From: Sandarakinorhabdus sp. | GTDB taxonomy: Bacteria; Pseudomonadota; Alphaproteobacteria; Sphingomonadales; Sphingomonadaceae | Length of the DNA stretch: 7,979 nt | Assembly (NCBI GenBank): GCA_025458465.1 | Contig: JALOSK010000081.1 | Location: 1 to 7,979 of the forward strand | Direction: 5' to 3' | In this document: in pieces, positions 1 through 6,559 of the stretch | Layout: every line of letters begins with the position of its first letter | Numbering within the stretch: the first letter of the stretch is position 1 | Translations under genes and position numbers: made by a program | Notes under the pieces: model-generated | Told to the model about the DNA's origin: nothing | Database searches by the model: none | What the model saw: the letters and a program-made list of their open reading frames with translations, nothing else

Positions 1-731
1 GGCACCGGGATGCTGTACATCCCGCGCACCGTGCTGGCCATCGCGACCATCGGGTTGACCAGCCCGAACGCGCCATAGCTGTGGCCGCCGGGCCCCTTGA
101 AGGCGACGCGATAACGGCGCGAACCAACCGCGCCATTGGTGATGCGGCCCACCGTGCTACCATCGAAGCTGATGAAATCGCCGACGCGCGCCTTCAGCGG
201 TGAGGCGGAGAACAGGTGGCGCACGCCGCGCAGATCGCCCTGGCCTTCCTCGCCAACGTTGGCGACGAAGATGATGTCCCGTGCGGGCACGATCTTGCCG
301 GCGTCCATGGCGCGCACGAAGGCCAGCAGCGCGGCCAGCGTGACGGTGGTGTCCCCGATGCCGGGCGCGTGCAGCGTGTCGCCCTCGCGGCGCACCTTGA
401 TGGGCACATCGGGCGGGAACACGGTGTCGAGATGCGCGGCAACCATCAGCGCCTTGGCGGCGCGGTCCTTGCCGGGGCGGGTGCCGATCACGTTGCCCAC
501 GGCGTCGATGTGGACATTTTCCAGCCCCAGCGCCTTGAACTTCTCGGCCATCCGCGCGGCGCGGGCGGCTTCCTTGAAGGGCGGGGCGGGGATTTCGGTC
601 AGCTCGATCACCTCGGCCACGGTGGTCTCGTAATCCGCGGCGATCTTCGCATGGGCGGCCTTGAGGGCAGCGGACTGGGCAAGGGCCGGGGCGGCGGTGG
701 CAAGAGCCAGCGTGAGGATGAGCGTGCGCAT
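1..731 (-). CDS. Exported M20-family metallopeptidase, partial (C-terminus beyond left edge)
   Basis: This is a zinc-dependent M20/M25/M40-type hydrolase, probably an exported di- or tripeptidase or amidohydrolase; the substrate cannot be read. The frame is open from the ATG at 729-731 to the window edge (243 complete codons). Residues 1-19 look like a Sec signal peptide: R2, a hydrophobic stretch, then ALA before Q19; no lipobox cysteine. Catalytic-domain motifs appear in M20 order: AHLDT with H100 and D102, GIGDT with the presumed bridging Asp D127, VGEEG with E161 (catalytic base) and E162 (zinc ligand), and ISFDG with D190 as a likely further ligand. GPGGHS (H217) marks the start of the inserted dimerisation/lid domain. 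The last zinc-ligand His and the C-terminus lie outside the window. The gene is transcribed divergently from radA, and its ribosome binding site is weak. The family call is firm; the specificity is unknown. Confidence 0.9.
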   Translation of the reverse strand, partial: MRTLILTLALATAAPALAQSAALKAAHAKIAADYETTVAEVIELTEIPAPPFKEAARAARMAEKFKALGLENVHIDAVGNVIGTRPGKDRAAKALMVAAHLDTVFPPDVPIKVRREGDTLHAPGIGDTTVTLAALLAFVRAMDAGKIVPARDIIFVANVGEEGQGDLRGVRHLFSASPLKARVGDFISFDGSTVGRITNGAVGSRRYRVAFKGPGGHSYGAFGLVNPMVAMASTVRGMYSIPV

Positions 732-829
732 GGCAGGCTTCTGGCACGGCGGTTGCCGTTTGCGCAACTGGTGCTTGCGGCCGGGCGGCGGCTTGCCTAA
801 TGTTCCATTTCTGTTCTTGAGGGGCGAAG
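732..829. promoter_or_regulatory. Divergent intergenic region with a weak candidate radA promoter
   Basis: These 98 bases must hold the start signals for both the minus-strand peptidase and plus-strand radA. On the plus strand, TTGCGG (775-780) and TAATGT (798-803) are 17 bases apart, a sigma70-like spacing, but each box matches the consensus at only about three of six positions, so this is a weak candidate. An 8-base palindrome TTGCGCAA lies at 760-767; it could be a protein site or chance. I see no convincing promoter for the peptidase. That the region is regulatory is an inference from gene layout. Confidence 0.3.
819..824 (+). promoter_or_regulatory. Ribosome binding site of radA
   Basis: GAGGGG lies five bases before the ATG at 830. 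It is a good Shine-Dalgarno match at normal spacing and supports that ATG as the radA start, which also puts the zinc-finger cysteines at the expected N-terminal distance. Confidence 0.7.
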
Positions 830-2209
830 ATGGCAAAGGGCAAGACGCGCTATGTGTGCCAGGCCTGCGGCGCGGTGGCGGCGCGCTGGGCCGGGCAATG
901 CGCCGAGTGCAAGGAATGGAACACGCTGGCCGAAGAGGCCGCGCCGGTTTTCACGCCCTTTGCCGCCAAGCAGTCGCTGCAATCGGGTGGCCGCCGCATC
1001 GCCATGGAAAGCCTGGCCGATGACGTGGCGCTGCCAGCGCGGCTGTCGACCGGCATCAACGAACTGGATCGCGCGCTGGGCGGCGGGCTGGTGCCGGGGT
1101 CGGTCACGCTGATCGGTGGTGACCCCGGCATCGGCAAGTCCACCTTGCTGTTGCAGGCGGCCGGGCGGATGGCGCGAACCGGTGCCAAGGTCGCCTATGT
1201 CTCGGGCGAGGAAGCCGCCGACCAGGTGCGCCTGCGCGCCCGCCGGCTGGGCCTGGCCAAGGCTGATGTGGCGCTGGCGGCCGAAACCAATGTGCGGGAT
1301 ATCCTCACCACGCTGGGCAGCCAGTCGGCGCCGCCCGGGCTGCTGGTGATCGATTCGATCCAGACCATGCATTCGGACACGCTGGAAGGCGCGCCGGGCA
1401 CAGTGAGCCAGGTGCGGGCATCGGCACAGGAACTGATCCGTTTTGCCAAGCTGTCGGGATCGGCGCTGATTCTGGTGGGCCATGTCACGAAGGACGGCCA
1501 GTTGGCGGGCCCGCGCGTGCTGGAGCACATGGTGGACACCGTGCTCTATTTCGAAGGTGAACGCAGCCACCAGTATCGCATCCTGCGCGCCGTGAAGAAC
1601 CGCTTTGGCGGCACCGACGAGATCGGCGTGTTCGCCATGGGCAGCGATGGCCTGGAAGAAGTGGCCAACCCGTCCAGCCTGTTCCTGACCAACCGGGCCG
1701 AAGGCGCCAGCGTCACGGGCGCGGTGGTGTTTCCGGCGCTGGAAGGCACGCGGCCGGTGCTGTGCGAGATCCAGGCACTGGTGGTGCGGGTGCCATCGGG
1801 CGCCACGCCGCGCCGCGCCGTGGTGGGCTGGGATTCGGGCCGGCTGGCCATGCTGCTGGCGGTGCTGGAGGCGCGCTGCGGCCTCGCCTTTGGTGGGCAT
1901 GAAGTCTATCTCAACGTGGCCGGCGGCCTCAGGATTGCCGATCCGGCGGCCGATCTGGCCGTCGCCTGCGCGCTGGTCTCCGCGCTGACCGATCGGCCGT
2001 TGCCGGGCGATGCGGTGGCGTTCGGGGAGGTTGCGCTTTCGGGCGAATTGCGGGCCGCAGGATTGGCCAGCCTGCGCCTGAAGGAAGCCGCCAAGCTGGG
2101 CTTTGGCCGTGCGTTCGTGCCGGAGGGCACAACGGGCGGCGGCGCCATGCGGGTGGCGGGCTTCCGCACGCTGAATGCGCTGGTCGATCATCTCGGCCGG
2201 CCCGAATGA
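830..2209 (+). CDS. radA: DNA repair protein RadA (RecA-like ATPase with Lon-like domain)
   Basis: RadA (Sms) is a cytoplasmic RecA-related ATPase and helicase that drives branch migration and processes recombination intermediates during repair. All family landmarks are present in its 459 residues, a normal length. An N-terminal four-cysteine zinc finger uses C10, C13, C24 and C27. Walker A is GGDPGIGKST (96-105) with K103. Walker B is LLVID ending at D165. The RadA-specific KNRFG motif is at 256-260. The C-terminal part (about 280-459) is the Lon-protease-like P-domain, seen in VPSGATPRRA and GEVALSGELR (389-398); in RadA this domain is structural and not proteolytic. The gene heads the plus-strand run, 50 bases before the cvpA-family gene, a pairing common in alphaproteobacteria. 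I see no defects. Confidence 0.97.
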   Translation: MAKGKTRYVCQACGAVAARWAGQCAECKEWNTLAEEAAPVFTPFAAKQSLQSGGRRIAMESLADDVALPARLSTGINELDRALGGGLVPGSVTLIGGDPGIGKSTLLLQAAGRMARTGAKVAYVSGEEAADQVRLRARRLGLAKADVALAAETNVRDILTTLGSQSAPPGLLVIDSIQTMHSDTLEGAPGTVSQVRASAQELIRFAKLSGSALILVGHVTKDGQLAGPRVLEHMVDTVLYFEGERSHQYRILRAVKNRFGGTDEIGVFAMGSDGLEEVANPSSLFLTNRAEGASVTGAVVFPALEGTRPVLCEIQALVVRVPSGATPRRAVVGWDSGRLAMLLAVLEARCGLAFGGHEVYLNVAGGLRIADPAADLAVACALVSALTDRPLPGDAVAFGEVALSGELRAAGLASLRLKEAAKLGFGRAFVPEGTTGGGAMRVAGFRTLNALVDHLGRPE

Positions 2210-2247
2210 GGCCTGATTGAGACTGGCAACACAGCGCGGTTCCGGCT

Positions 2248-2253
2248 AGGCGG
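2248..2253 (+). promoter_or_regulatory. Ribosome binding site that decides the cvpA-family start
   Basis: AGGCGG ends six bases before the ATG at 2260. A TTG two codons upstream (2254) directly abuts this motif and would be too close to be served by it, so the ATG at 2260 is the better start. Confidence 0.5.
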
Positions 2254-2259
2254 TTGGCC

Positions 2260-2925
2260 ATGGAGTTTCTTGCCGATCTCGCCGCGTTCGACTGGCTGGT
2301 GCTGCTGATCGTTGGCGTCACGGCGATCCTTGGCCTGATGCGCGGCTTCATTGCCGAAGTGGCCAGCCTGGCCGCCTGGGTGGCCGGTTTCGTCGCGGTG
2401 CGCTTTTTCCACACGCCGGCGCGCGCGGCCTTCGAAGAGGCGGGCGGCGGCGAAATGCTGTCCGCCATCGCCGCGGTGCTGGTGCCCTTCCTGCTTGCGC
2501 TGCTGGGCGTGAAGCTGATCGGCGCGCTGCTGTCGAAAACCGCGAAGGACAGCATTGTCGGCCCGTTCGACCGGCTGCTGGGCCTGGGCTTCGGGTTGGT
2601 GAAGGGCGTGCTGGCCGCAGGCCTGCTGTTCCTGATCATCACCGTGGCGCTGAAACTGGTGCCGGGCGAGGGGGAACGGCCGCAATGGCTGGCCGAAGCC
2701 AGGACCCGGCCGACGCTGGCGCTGGTGGCCAGTGCCATGGTGGGATATGTGGGCGAACTGTGGCGCGAGGAAGTGGGCGACGCGCTGGGCGCGGATCCGC
2801 ATTCGGGCCTGCCCGGCCTGGGTGGTGACGAACCGCCGGCCGACGGCTATGCCCCCGGTGATCGCCGCTCGCTCGACAAGCTGCTGGACGAGCAGGAACA
2901 GAAAACCCCATCGACCCCGATATGA
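2260..2925 (+). CDS. cvpA: CvpA-family inner-membrane protein
   Basis: This 221-residue protein belongs to the CvpA (colicin V production) family of small inner-membrane proteins. Their molecular role is poorly defined; in enterobacteria CvpA is linked to colicin V export and envelope stress. Four membrane segments are visible at about residues 11-27, 30-50, 66-90 and 105-133. Between the first two, LMRGFIAEVASL is typical of the family. A hydrophilic tail follows (about 160-221), rich in Asp, Glu, Gly and Pro and ending in a charged segment around DRRSLDKLLDEQE (201-213). The start is the ATG at 2260, supported by AGGCGG upstream. The stop overlaps the cysS start (ATGA, 2922-2925), so the two are probably translated together. 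The family assignment is strong; the function here is unknown. Confidence 0.88.
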   Translation: MEFLADLAAFDWLVLLIVGVTAILGLMRGFIAEVASLAAWVAGFVAVRFFHTPARAAFEEAGGGEMLSAIAAVLVPFLLALLGVKLIGALLSKTAKDSIVGPFDRLLGLGFGLVKGVLAAGLLFLIITVALKLVPGEGERPQWLAEARTRPTLALVASAMVGYVGELWREEVGDALGADPHSGLPGLGGDEPPADGYAPGDRRSLDKLLDEQEQKTPSTPI

Positions 2926-4271
2926 CCATCCGCCTCTACAACACCGCCTCCCGCACCAAGCAGGATTTCGTGCCGATCAATCCGGATCGGATCACCCTCT
3001 ATGTCTGCGGCCCCACGGTTTATGGCCGTGCCCACATCGGCAATTTCCGCCCCGCCGTGGTGTTCGATGTGCTGCAGCGCCTGCTGCGCCACGCCTATGG
3101 GCCTGACAAGCTGGTCTATGCCCGCAACATCACCGACATCGATGACAAGATCATCGACAAGGCGCGGGCCGAGGGCGTGCCCATCGACACGATCACCGAA
3201 CGTTATGAGGCGCTTTATCTGGAAGACGCCGCCACCCTTGGTGTCGAGCGCCCCGATCTGCACCCGCACGCCACCACTTCCATCCCGGCGATGGTGGCGA
3301 TGATCGCCACCCTGATCGACAAGGGCCATGCCTATGCGGCGCAGGGCCATGTGCTGTTCGATGTCGCCAGCCATGGTGATTATGGCAGCCTGTTGCGCCG
3401 CCCGCTTGACGAGATGATCGCTGGCGCGCGCGTGGAAGTGGCGCCCTACAAGAAGAATCCGGCCGATTTCGTGCTGTGGAAGCCATCGGCCAAGGATCAG
3501 CCGGGCTGGCCCAGCCCGTGGGGGCGCGGCCGGCCGGGCTGGCACATCGAATGTTCCGCGATGATTGCCGAAAGCCTGGGGCAGACGATCGACATCCATG
3601 GCGGCGGCATCGATCTCACCTTCCCGCATCACGAGAACGAGTGCGCGCAAAGCGCCTGCGCCCATGATGGCGCGCGACTCGCCAATGTCTGGATGCACAA
3701 TGGCTTCCTGAATTTTGGCGGCGGGGAGAAGATGTCCAAGTCGCTGGGCAACGTGCAGAGCGTCGGCGATCTGACGGACGCGGGCTGGACCGGTGACGAG
3801 CTGCGCCTGGCGCTGCTTTCGGCCCATTATCGCCAGCCGCTGACCTGGGATGAGGCGCTGCTGCTGCAGATGCGCGCGCGTCTTGAAAAATGGCTGCGCA
3901 AGCTGGGGGACGTGCCGCGCGGCCTGCGCCCGCCGCCGCCCGGCGCCGTGGTCGATGCGCTGTCGGACGATCTCAACACGCCGGCAGCGCTCGCCGCCAT
4001 CGCCGGGGTGGAGGGTGACCGCGAGGCCTTGCTGGGTGCGCTGGCGTTTCTGGGCTTGCCGTCGCTTTCGTCCGAACGCAGCCGCAGCGCCGCCGATGCG
4101 CGTGGCGGCGATGATGCCGACAGCGCCCGCATCGATGCGCTGGTGGCGCAGCGCACGGCCGCCCGCAAGGCCAGGGACTGGGCCGAATCCGATCGCATCC
4201 GCGATGCGCTCGCCGCTGAAGGCGTGCTGCTGGAAGACGGGCCGGGCGGCACCCTCTGGCGTCGCGGCTGA
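2922..4271 (+). CDS. cysS: Cysteinyl-tRNA synthetase
   Basis: This class I aminoacyl-tRNA synthetase charges tRNA-Cys with cysteine using ATP, in the cytoplasm. All active-site landmarks are visible: C29 in YVCGPTVYG, the HIGH-type motif HIGN (38-41), [10 protein letters not shown] (69-78), C211 in WHIECSAM, H236 and E240 in FPHHENE, and KMSKS (270-274). C29, C211, H236 and E240 match the four ligands of the cysteine-selecting zinc in the E. coli enzyme. At 449 residues it is slightly shorter than the E. coli protein (about 461). The C-terminal anticodon-binding part is helical and charged, with the usual [15 protein letters not shown] and a terminal GGTLWRRG. Translation starts inside the cvpA stop (ATGA) with no Shine-Dalgarno sequence of its own, so expression probably depends on coupling. 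It looks fully functional. Confidence 0.97.
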   Translation: MTIRLYNTASRTKQDFVPINPDRITLYVCGPTVYGRAHIGNFRPAVVFDVLQRLLRHAYGPDKLVYARNITDIDDKIIDKARAEGVPIDTITERYEALYLEDAATLGVERPDLHPHATTSIPAMVAMIATLIDKGHAYAAQGHVLFDVASHGDYGSLLRRPLDEMIAGARVEVAPYKKNPADFVLWKPSAKDQPGWPSPWGRGRPGWHIECSAMIAESLGQTIDIHGGGIDLTFPHHENECAQSACAHDGARLANVWMHNGFLNFGGGEKMSKSLGNVQSVGDLTDAGWTGDELRLALLSAHYRQPLTWDEALLLQMRARLEKWLRKLGDVPRGLRPPPPGAVVDALSDDLNTPAALAAIAGVEGDREALLGALAFLGLPSLSSERSRSAADARGGDDADSARIDALVAQRTAARKARDWAESDRIRDALAAEGVLLEDGPGGTLWRRG

Positions 4272-4275
4272 AACC

Positions 4276-4311
4276 GGCCGGGCGGCGTTTTCGCCGCTAT
4301 CCAGCCCGGCC
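4276..4311 (+). other. Nested GC-rich hairpin between cysS and the Fe-S scaffold gene
   Basis: An inner stem GCGGCG (4282-4287) pairs with CGCCGC (4292-4297) across a TTTT loop. An outer GGCCGGG (4276-4282) can pair with CCCGGCC (4305-4311), sharing one base with the inner stem and leaving 4298-4304 unpaired on one side. No run of T follows, so it is not a classical intrinsic terminator. It could be a weak or factor-assisted terminator, a 3'-end stabiliser of the cysS message, or a structure near the start of the next gene, whose ATG is 23 bases downstream. The inverted repeats are seen directly; any function is inferred. Confidence 0.45.
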
Positions 4312-4334
4312 TGCAACCGATTAGAGTGCCGGCC

Positions 4335-4766
4335 ATGAGTGAAGCGCTGTATTCCGCCGCGATCCTGCGCCTGAAGCTGGCGGGAGAGGCGGCCAATCGC
4401 CTCCCGGCGCCCGATGGCAGCGCCACCTGCGTTTCGCCGGTGTGCGGCAGCAAGGTGATCGCCGACGTGGCGCGGGACGGGCAGGGCCGCATCACGGCGC
4501 TGGCGCTGGACGCGTCGCGCGCCTGCACGCTGGGCCAGGCGTCTGCGGCCGTGGTGGCGGAACGGGTGGTGGGGCTGGATGCCGCCGCCCTCGCTGGGCT
4601 GCGCGGCGCGCTGGCCGATTTCCTCGCGATGCGCATCGATGAGGCGCCGGCCGGCTGGGAGGCCTTTGCCCCGGCCCGCCCGCACCGCGCCCGCCACCCA
4701 TCCATCCTGCTGGCCGTGGATGCCGTGCTGGCGGCGCTGGCTGCGGCCGGCCAGGCGGCAGCGTGA
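4335..4766 (+). CDS. IscU/NifU-type iron-sulfur cluster scaffold-like protein
   Basis: This 143-residue cytoplasmic protein has the fold signatures of the IscU/NifU N-terminal family, which assemble Fe-S clusters on three conserved cysteines. Visible are SPVCGSKV with C37, preceded by a basic/hydrophobic N-terminal helix, and RACTLGQASAA with C64 at the spacing of the second IscU cysteine. RARHPSILLAVDAV (118-131) corresponds to the IscU region holding the His-Cys pair; H121 is kept but P122 stands where the third Cys would be. C32 is an extra cysteine close to C37. The start is the ATG at 4335; a GTG at 4326 is an in-frame alternative with no better ribosome binding site. The stop overlaps the kef start (GTGA). 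With the third ligand absent it may be a carrier or a variant scaffold. The family is likely; activity is unproven. Confidence 0.8.
   Translation: MSEALYSAAILRLKLAGEAANRLPAPDGSATCVSPVCGSKVIADVARDGQGRITALALDASRACTLGQASAAVVAERVVGLDAAALAGLRGALADFLAMRIDEAPAGWEAFAPARPHRARHPSILLAVDAVLAALAAAGQAAA
4753..4758 (+). promoter_or_regulatory. Ribosome binding site for the GTG start of the Kef-type antiporter
   Basis: AGGCGG, the same hexamer found before the cvpA-family start, lies four bases before the GTG at 4763 and inside the end of the scaffold gene. It supports a GTG start overlapping the upstream TGA, and hence coupled translation. Confidence 0.4.
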
Positions 4767-6559
4767 ACGGCCACACGCCCGAACTGCTGCGCGAAACGGT
4801 GGTGTTTCTGGGCGCCGCCGTGCTGCTGGTGCCGTTGTTCATCCGGTTCCGGCTGGGCGCCGTGCTGGGTTATCTGGCGGCCGGCATCCTGATCGGGCCA
4901 GCGGCGCTGGGGCTGATTCCGGATGCCGGATCGGTGCTGGAATTCGCCGAGTTCGGCATCGTGCTGCTGCTGTTCGTGATCGGACTGGAATTGCAGCCAT
5001 CGCGGCTGTGGGCATTGCGGCGCGACATCTTCGGGCTGGGCGCTGCGCAGGTGATATTGTGCGGGCTGGCGATCACCGGCCTGCTGCTGACGCTCACCGG
5101 CTTCACCTGGGAGGCCGCGCTGGTGGTCGGGCTGCCGCTTGGCCTGTCGTCAACGGCGCTGGTGATGCAGTTGCTGAACGAGCGGGGGCAGACCGCCACC
5201 CCGTTCGGGGAGCGCAGCTTTTCCATCCTGCTGTTCCAGGATCTGGCCATCGTGCCGATGCTCACCGTGGTGGCGGCGCTGTCGCGCGCGCCGGTGGCCG
5301 ATCCCGATCCCGGCTGGCTGATCGCGGCCAAGACGGTGGGTGCGCTGGCCTTCCTGGTGGCGGTGGGGCGCTGGGTGCTGCCGCGCCTGTTCCGCGCCAT
5401 CTCCACGCTGGGCGCGCGGGAGGCGTTCGTGGCGGCCGCACTGCTGAGCGTGCTGGGCAGCGCGCTGCTGATGGCCAGCCTTGGCCTTTCGATGGCGCTG
5501 GGCGCTTTCGTGGCCGGCGTGATGCTGGCCGAATCGCCCTATCGCCATGCGCTGGAGACCGACATCGAGCCATTCAGGGGCCTGATGCTGGGCCTGTTCT
5601 TCATCGCGGTGGGCATGACGCTGAACCTGGGCGTGGTGCTGGCGCGCTGGCCGGAACTGATCGCGCTGGTGATCGGGCTGCTGGTGGTGAAAACCGGCGT
5701 GATCGCCGTGCTGGCCCGCGCCTTTGGCTGTGATTGGCGGCGGGCGCTGGAAATGGGTGTGCTGCTGGCGCAGGGTGGCGAATTCGGCTTCGTGCTGTTT
5801 GCCGAGGCTGAACGCGGCCTGCTGATCACGCAAAATGCGGCGCAACTGTTCGGCGCGGTGGTCACCTGTTCGATGGCGCTCACCCCGCTGCTGGTGCCGC
5901 TGGCAACGCGGCTGCTGCGCCCGAAGGCCGGCGCCGCCGAAACCCGCGCCGGGCCCGAAGGCGCTGCCAGCCCGGATCCCGAACAGCGCCGCGTCGTATT
6001 GGTGGGCGCCGGGCGCATGGGGCAGGTGGTGGCGCAGATGCTGCGCGCGCGCGGCCTGGCGGTGACCGCCATCGATCTTGATCCGGAACTGATCGATCTG
6101 ACGGCGCGGTTCGGCAACACCGTGTTCTGGGGTGACGGCACAAGGCTGGACATCCTGCGCAGCGCCGGGATCGATACGGCGCACGCGCTGGTGTTCGCGA
6201 TGGATGGCGCCTGGAACGCGCAGGCCGTGCTGGCGCCAATTCGCCAGCAATGGCCCGATCTGCCGATCATCGCCCGCGCCTATGATCGCAGCCACCTGAT
6301 CGCCCTGCGGCAGGCCGGGCTTGATCAGGTGGTGCGCGAAACCTTCGAAAGCGGCGTGATGCTGGGCCGCGAGGCGCTGGTGGCGCTGGGCACGCCCGCC
6401 ACGATGATCAGCGCCATCGAGGACGAATATCGCCGCCGCGACGCCGAACGCCTGGCCCTGCAACTGGTGAGCGGCGACATCATGTCCGGCGCCGACAGCA
6501 TCATCCGCGGCCCGCTGGATCTTGATCCGTCGTCGCTGGGGGAAATCCCGCCGGCGTGA
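4763..6559 (+). CDS. Kef-type K+/H+ antiporter (CPA2 family) with RCK domain
   Basis: This 598-residue inner-membrane protein is a CPA2 monovalent cation:proton antiporter of the KefB/KefC type, which in E. coli release K+ and acidify the cytoplasm during electrophile stress under glutathione control. Residues 1 to about 385 are a Na+/H+-exchanger-like membrane domain with about a dozen helices. Landmarks include LLFQDLAIVP (156-165, with D160 as the likely transport Asp), the Kef cytoplasmic regulatory loop HALETDIEPF (262-271), GLFFIAVGM and AQGGEFGFVLF (336-346). A linker of about 25 residues leads to a Rossmann/RCK (TrkA-N) domain from about 409: GAGRMG (415-420) with D438/D440 at the end of the second strand, then WGDGTR. 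The start is a GTG overlapping the scaffold stop. No KefF/KefG-like partner gene is adjacent. KefB versus KefC cannot be decided here. Confidence 0.92.
   Translation: MNGHTPELLRETVVFLGAAVLLVPLFIRFRLGAVLGYLAAGILIGPAALGLIPDAGSVLEFAEFGIVLLLFVIGLELQPSRLWALRRDIFGLGAAQVILCGLAITGLLLTLTGFTWEAALVVGLPLGLSSTALVMQLLNERGQTATPFGERSFSILLFQDLAIVPMLTVVAALSRAPVADPDPGWLIAAKTVGALAFLVAVGRWVLPRLFRAISTLGAREAFVAAALLSVLGSALLMASLGLSMALGAFVAGVMLAESPYRHALETDIEPFRGLMLGLFFIAVGMTLNLGVVLARWPELIALVIGLLVVKTGVIAVLARAFGCDWRRALEMGVLLAQGGEFGFVLFAEAERGLLITQNAAQLFGAVVTCSMALTPLLVPLATRLLRPKAGAAETRAGPEGAASPDPEQRRVVLVGAGRMGQVVAQMLRARGLAVTAIDLDPELIDLTARFGNTVFWGDGTRLDILRSAGIDTAHALVFAMDGAWNAQAVLAPIRQQWPDLPIIARAYDRSHLIALRQAGLDQVVRETFESGVMLGREALVALGTPATMISAIEDEYRRRDAERLALQLVSGDIMSGADSIIRGPLDLDPSSLGEIPPA

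Noticed and set aside
760..767. TTGCGCAA palindrome in the radA-peptidase divergent region as an operator
   Set aside because: Eight-base palindromes are common in GC-rich DNA and this one has no second copy or longer dyad here, so it is mentioned only within the intergenic entry.
157..843. 228-codon minus-strand open frame and several plus-strand frames across the peptidase gene
   Set aside because: The peptidase frame (start at 731, open to the window edge) contains a signal peptide and the ordered M20 metal-binding motifs. The other frames are Arg/Ala-rich shadows.
797..2191. 464-codon minus-strand open frame opposite radA
   Set aside because: Almost exactly mirrors radA, with low-complexity His/Gln/Arg composition. 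RadA carries every expected motif on the plus strand.
2847..4697. 616-codon open frame on the minus strand, antisense to cysS and the scaffold gene
   Set aside because: The translation is rich in His, Gln, Arg, Gly and Ala with no recognisable domain. It is the shadow expected in GC-rich DNA opposite a strongly supported cysS, and it runs through the cysS-scaffold gap without any gene-like boundary.
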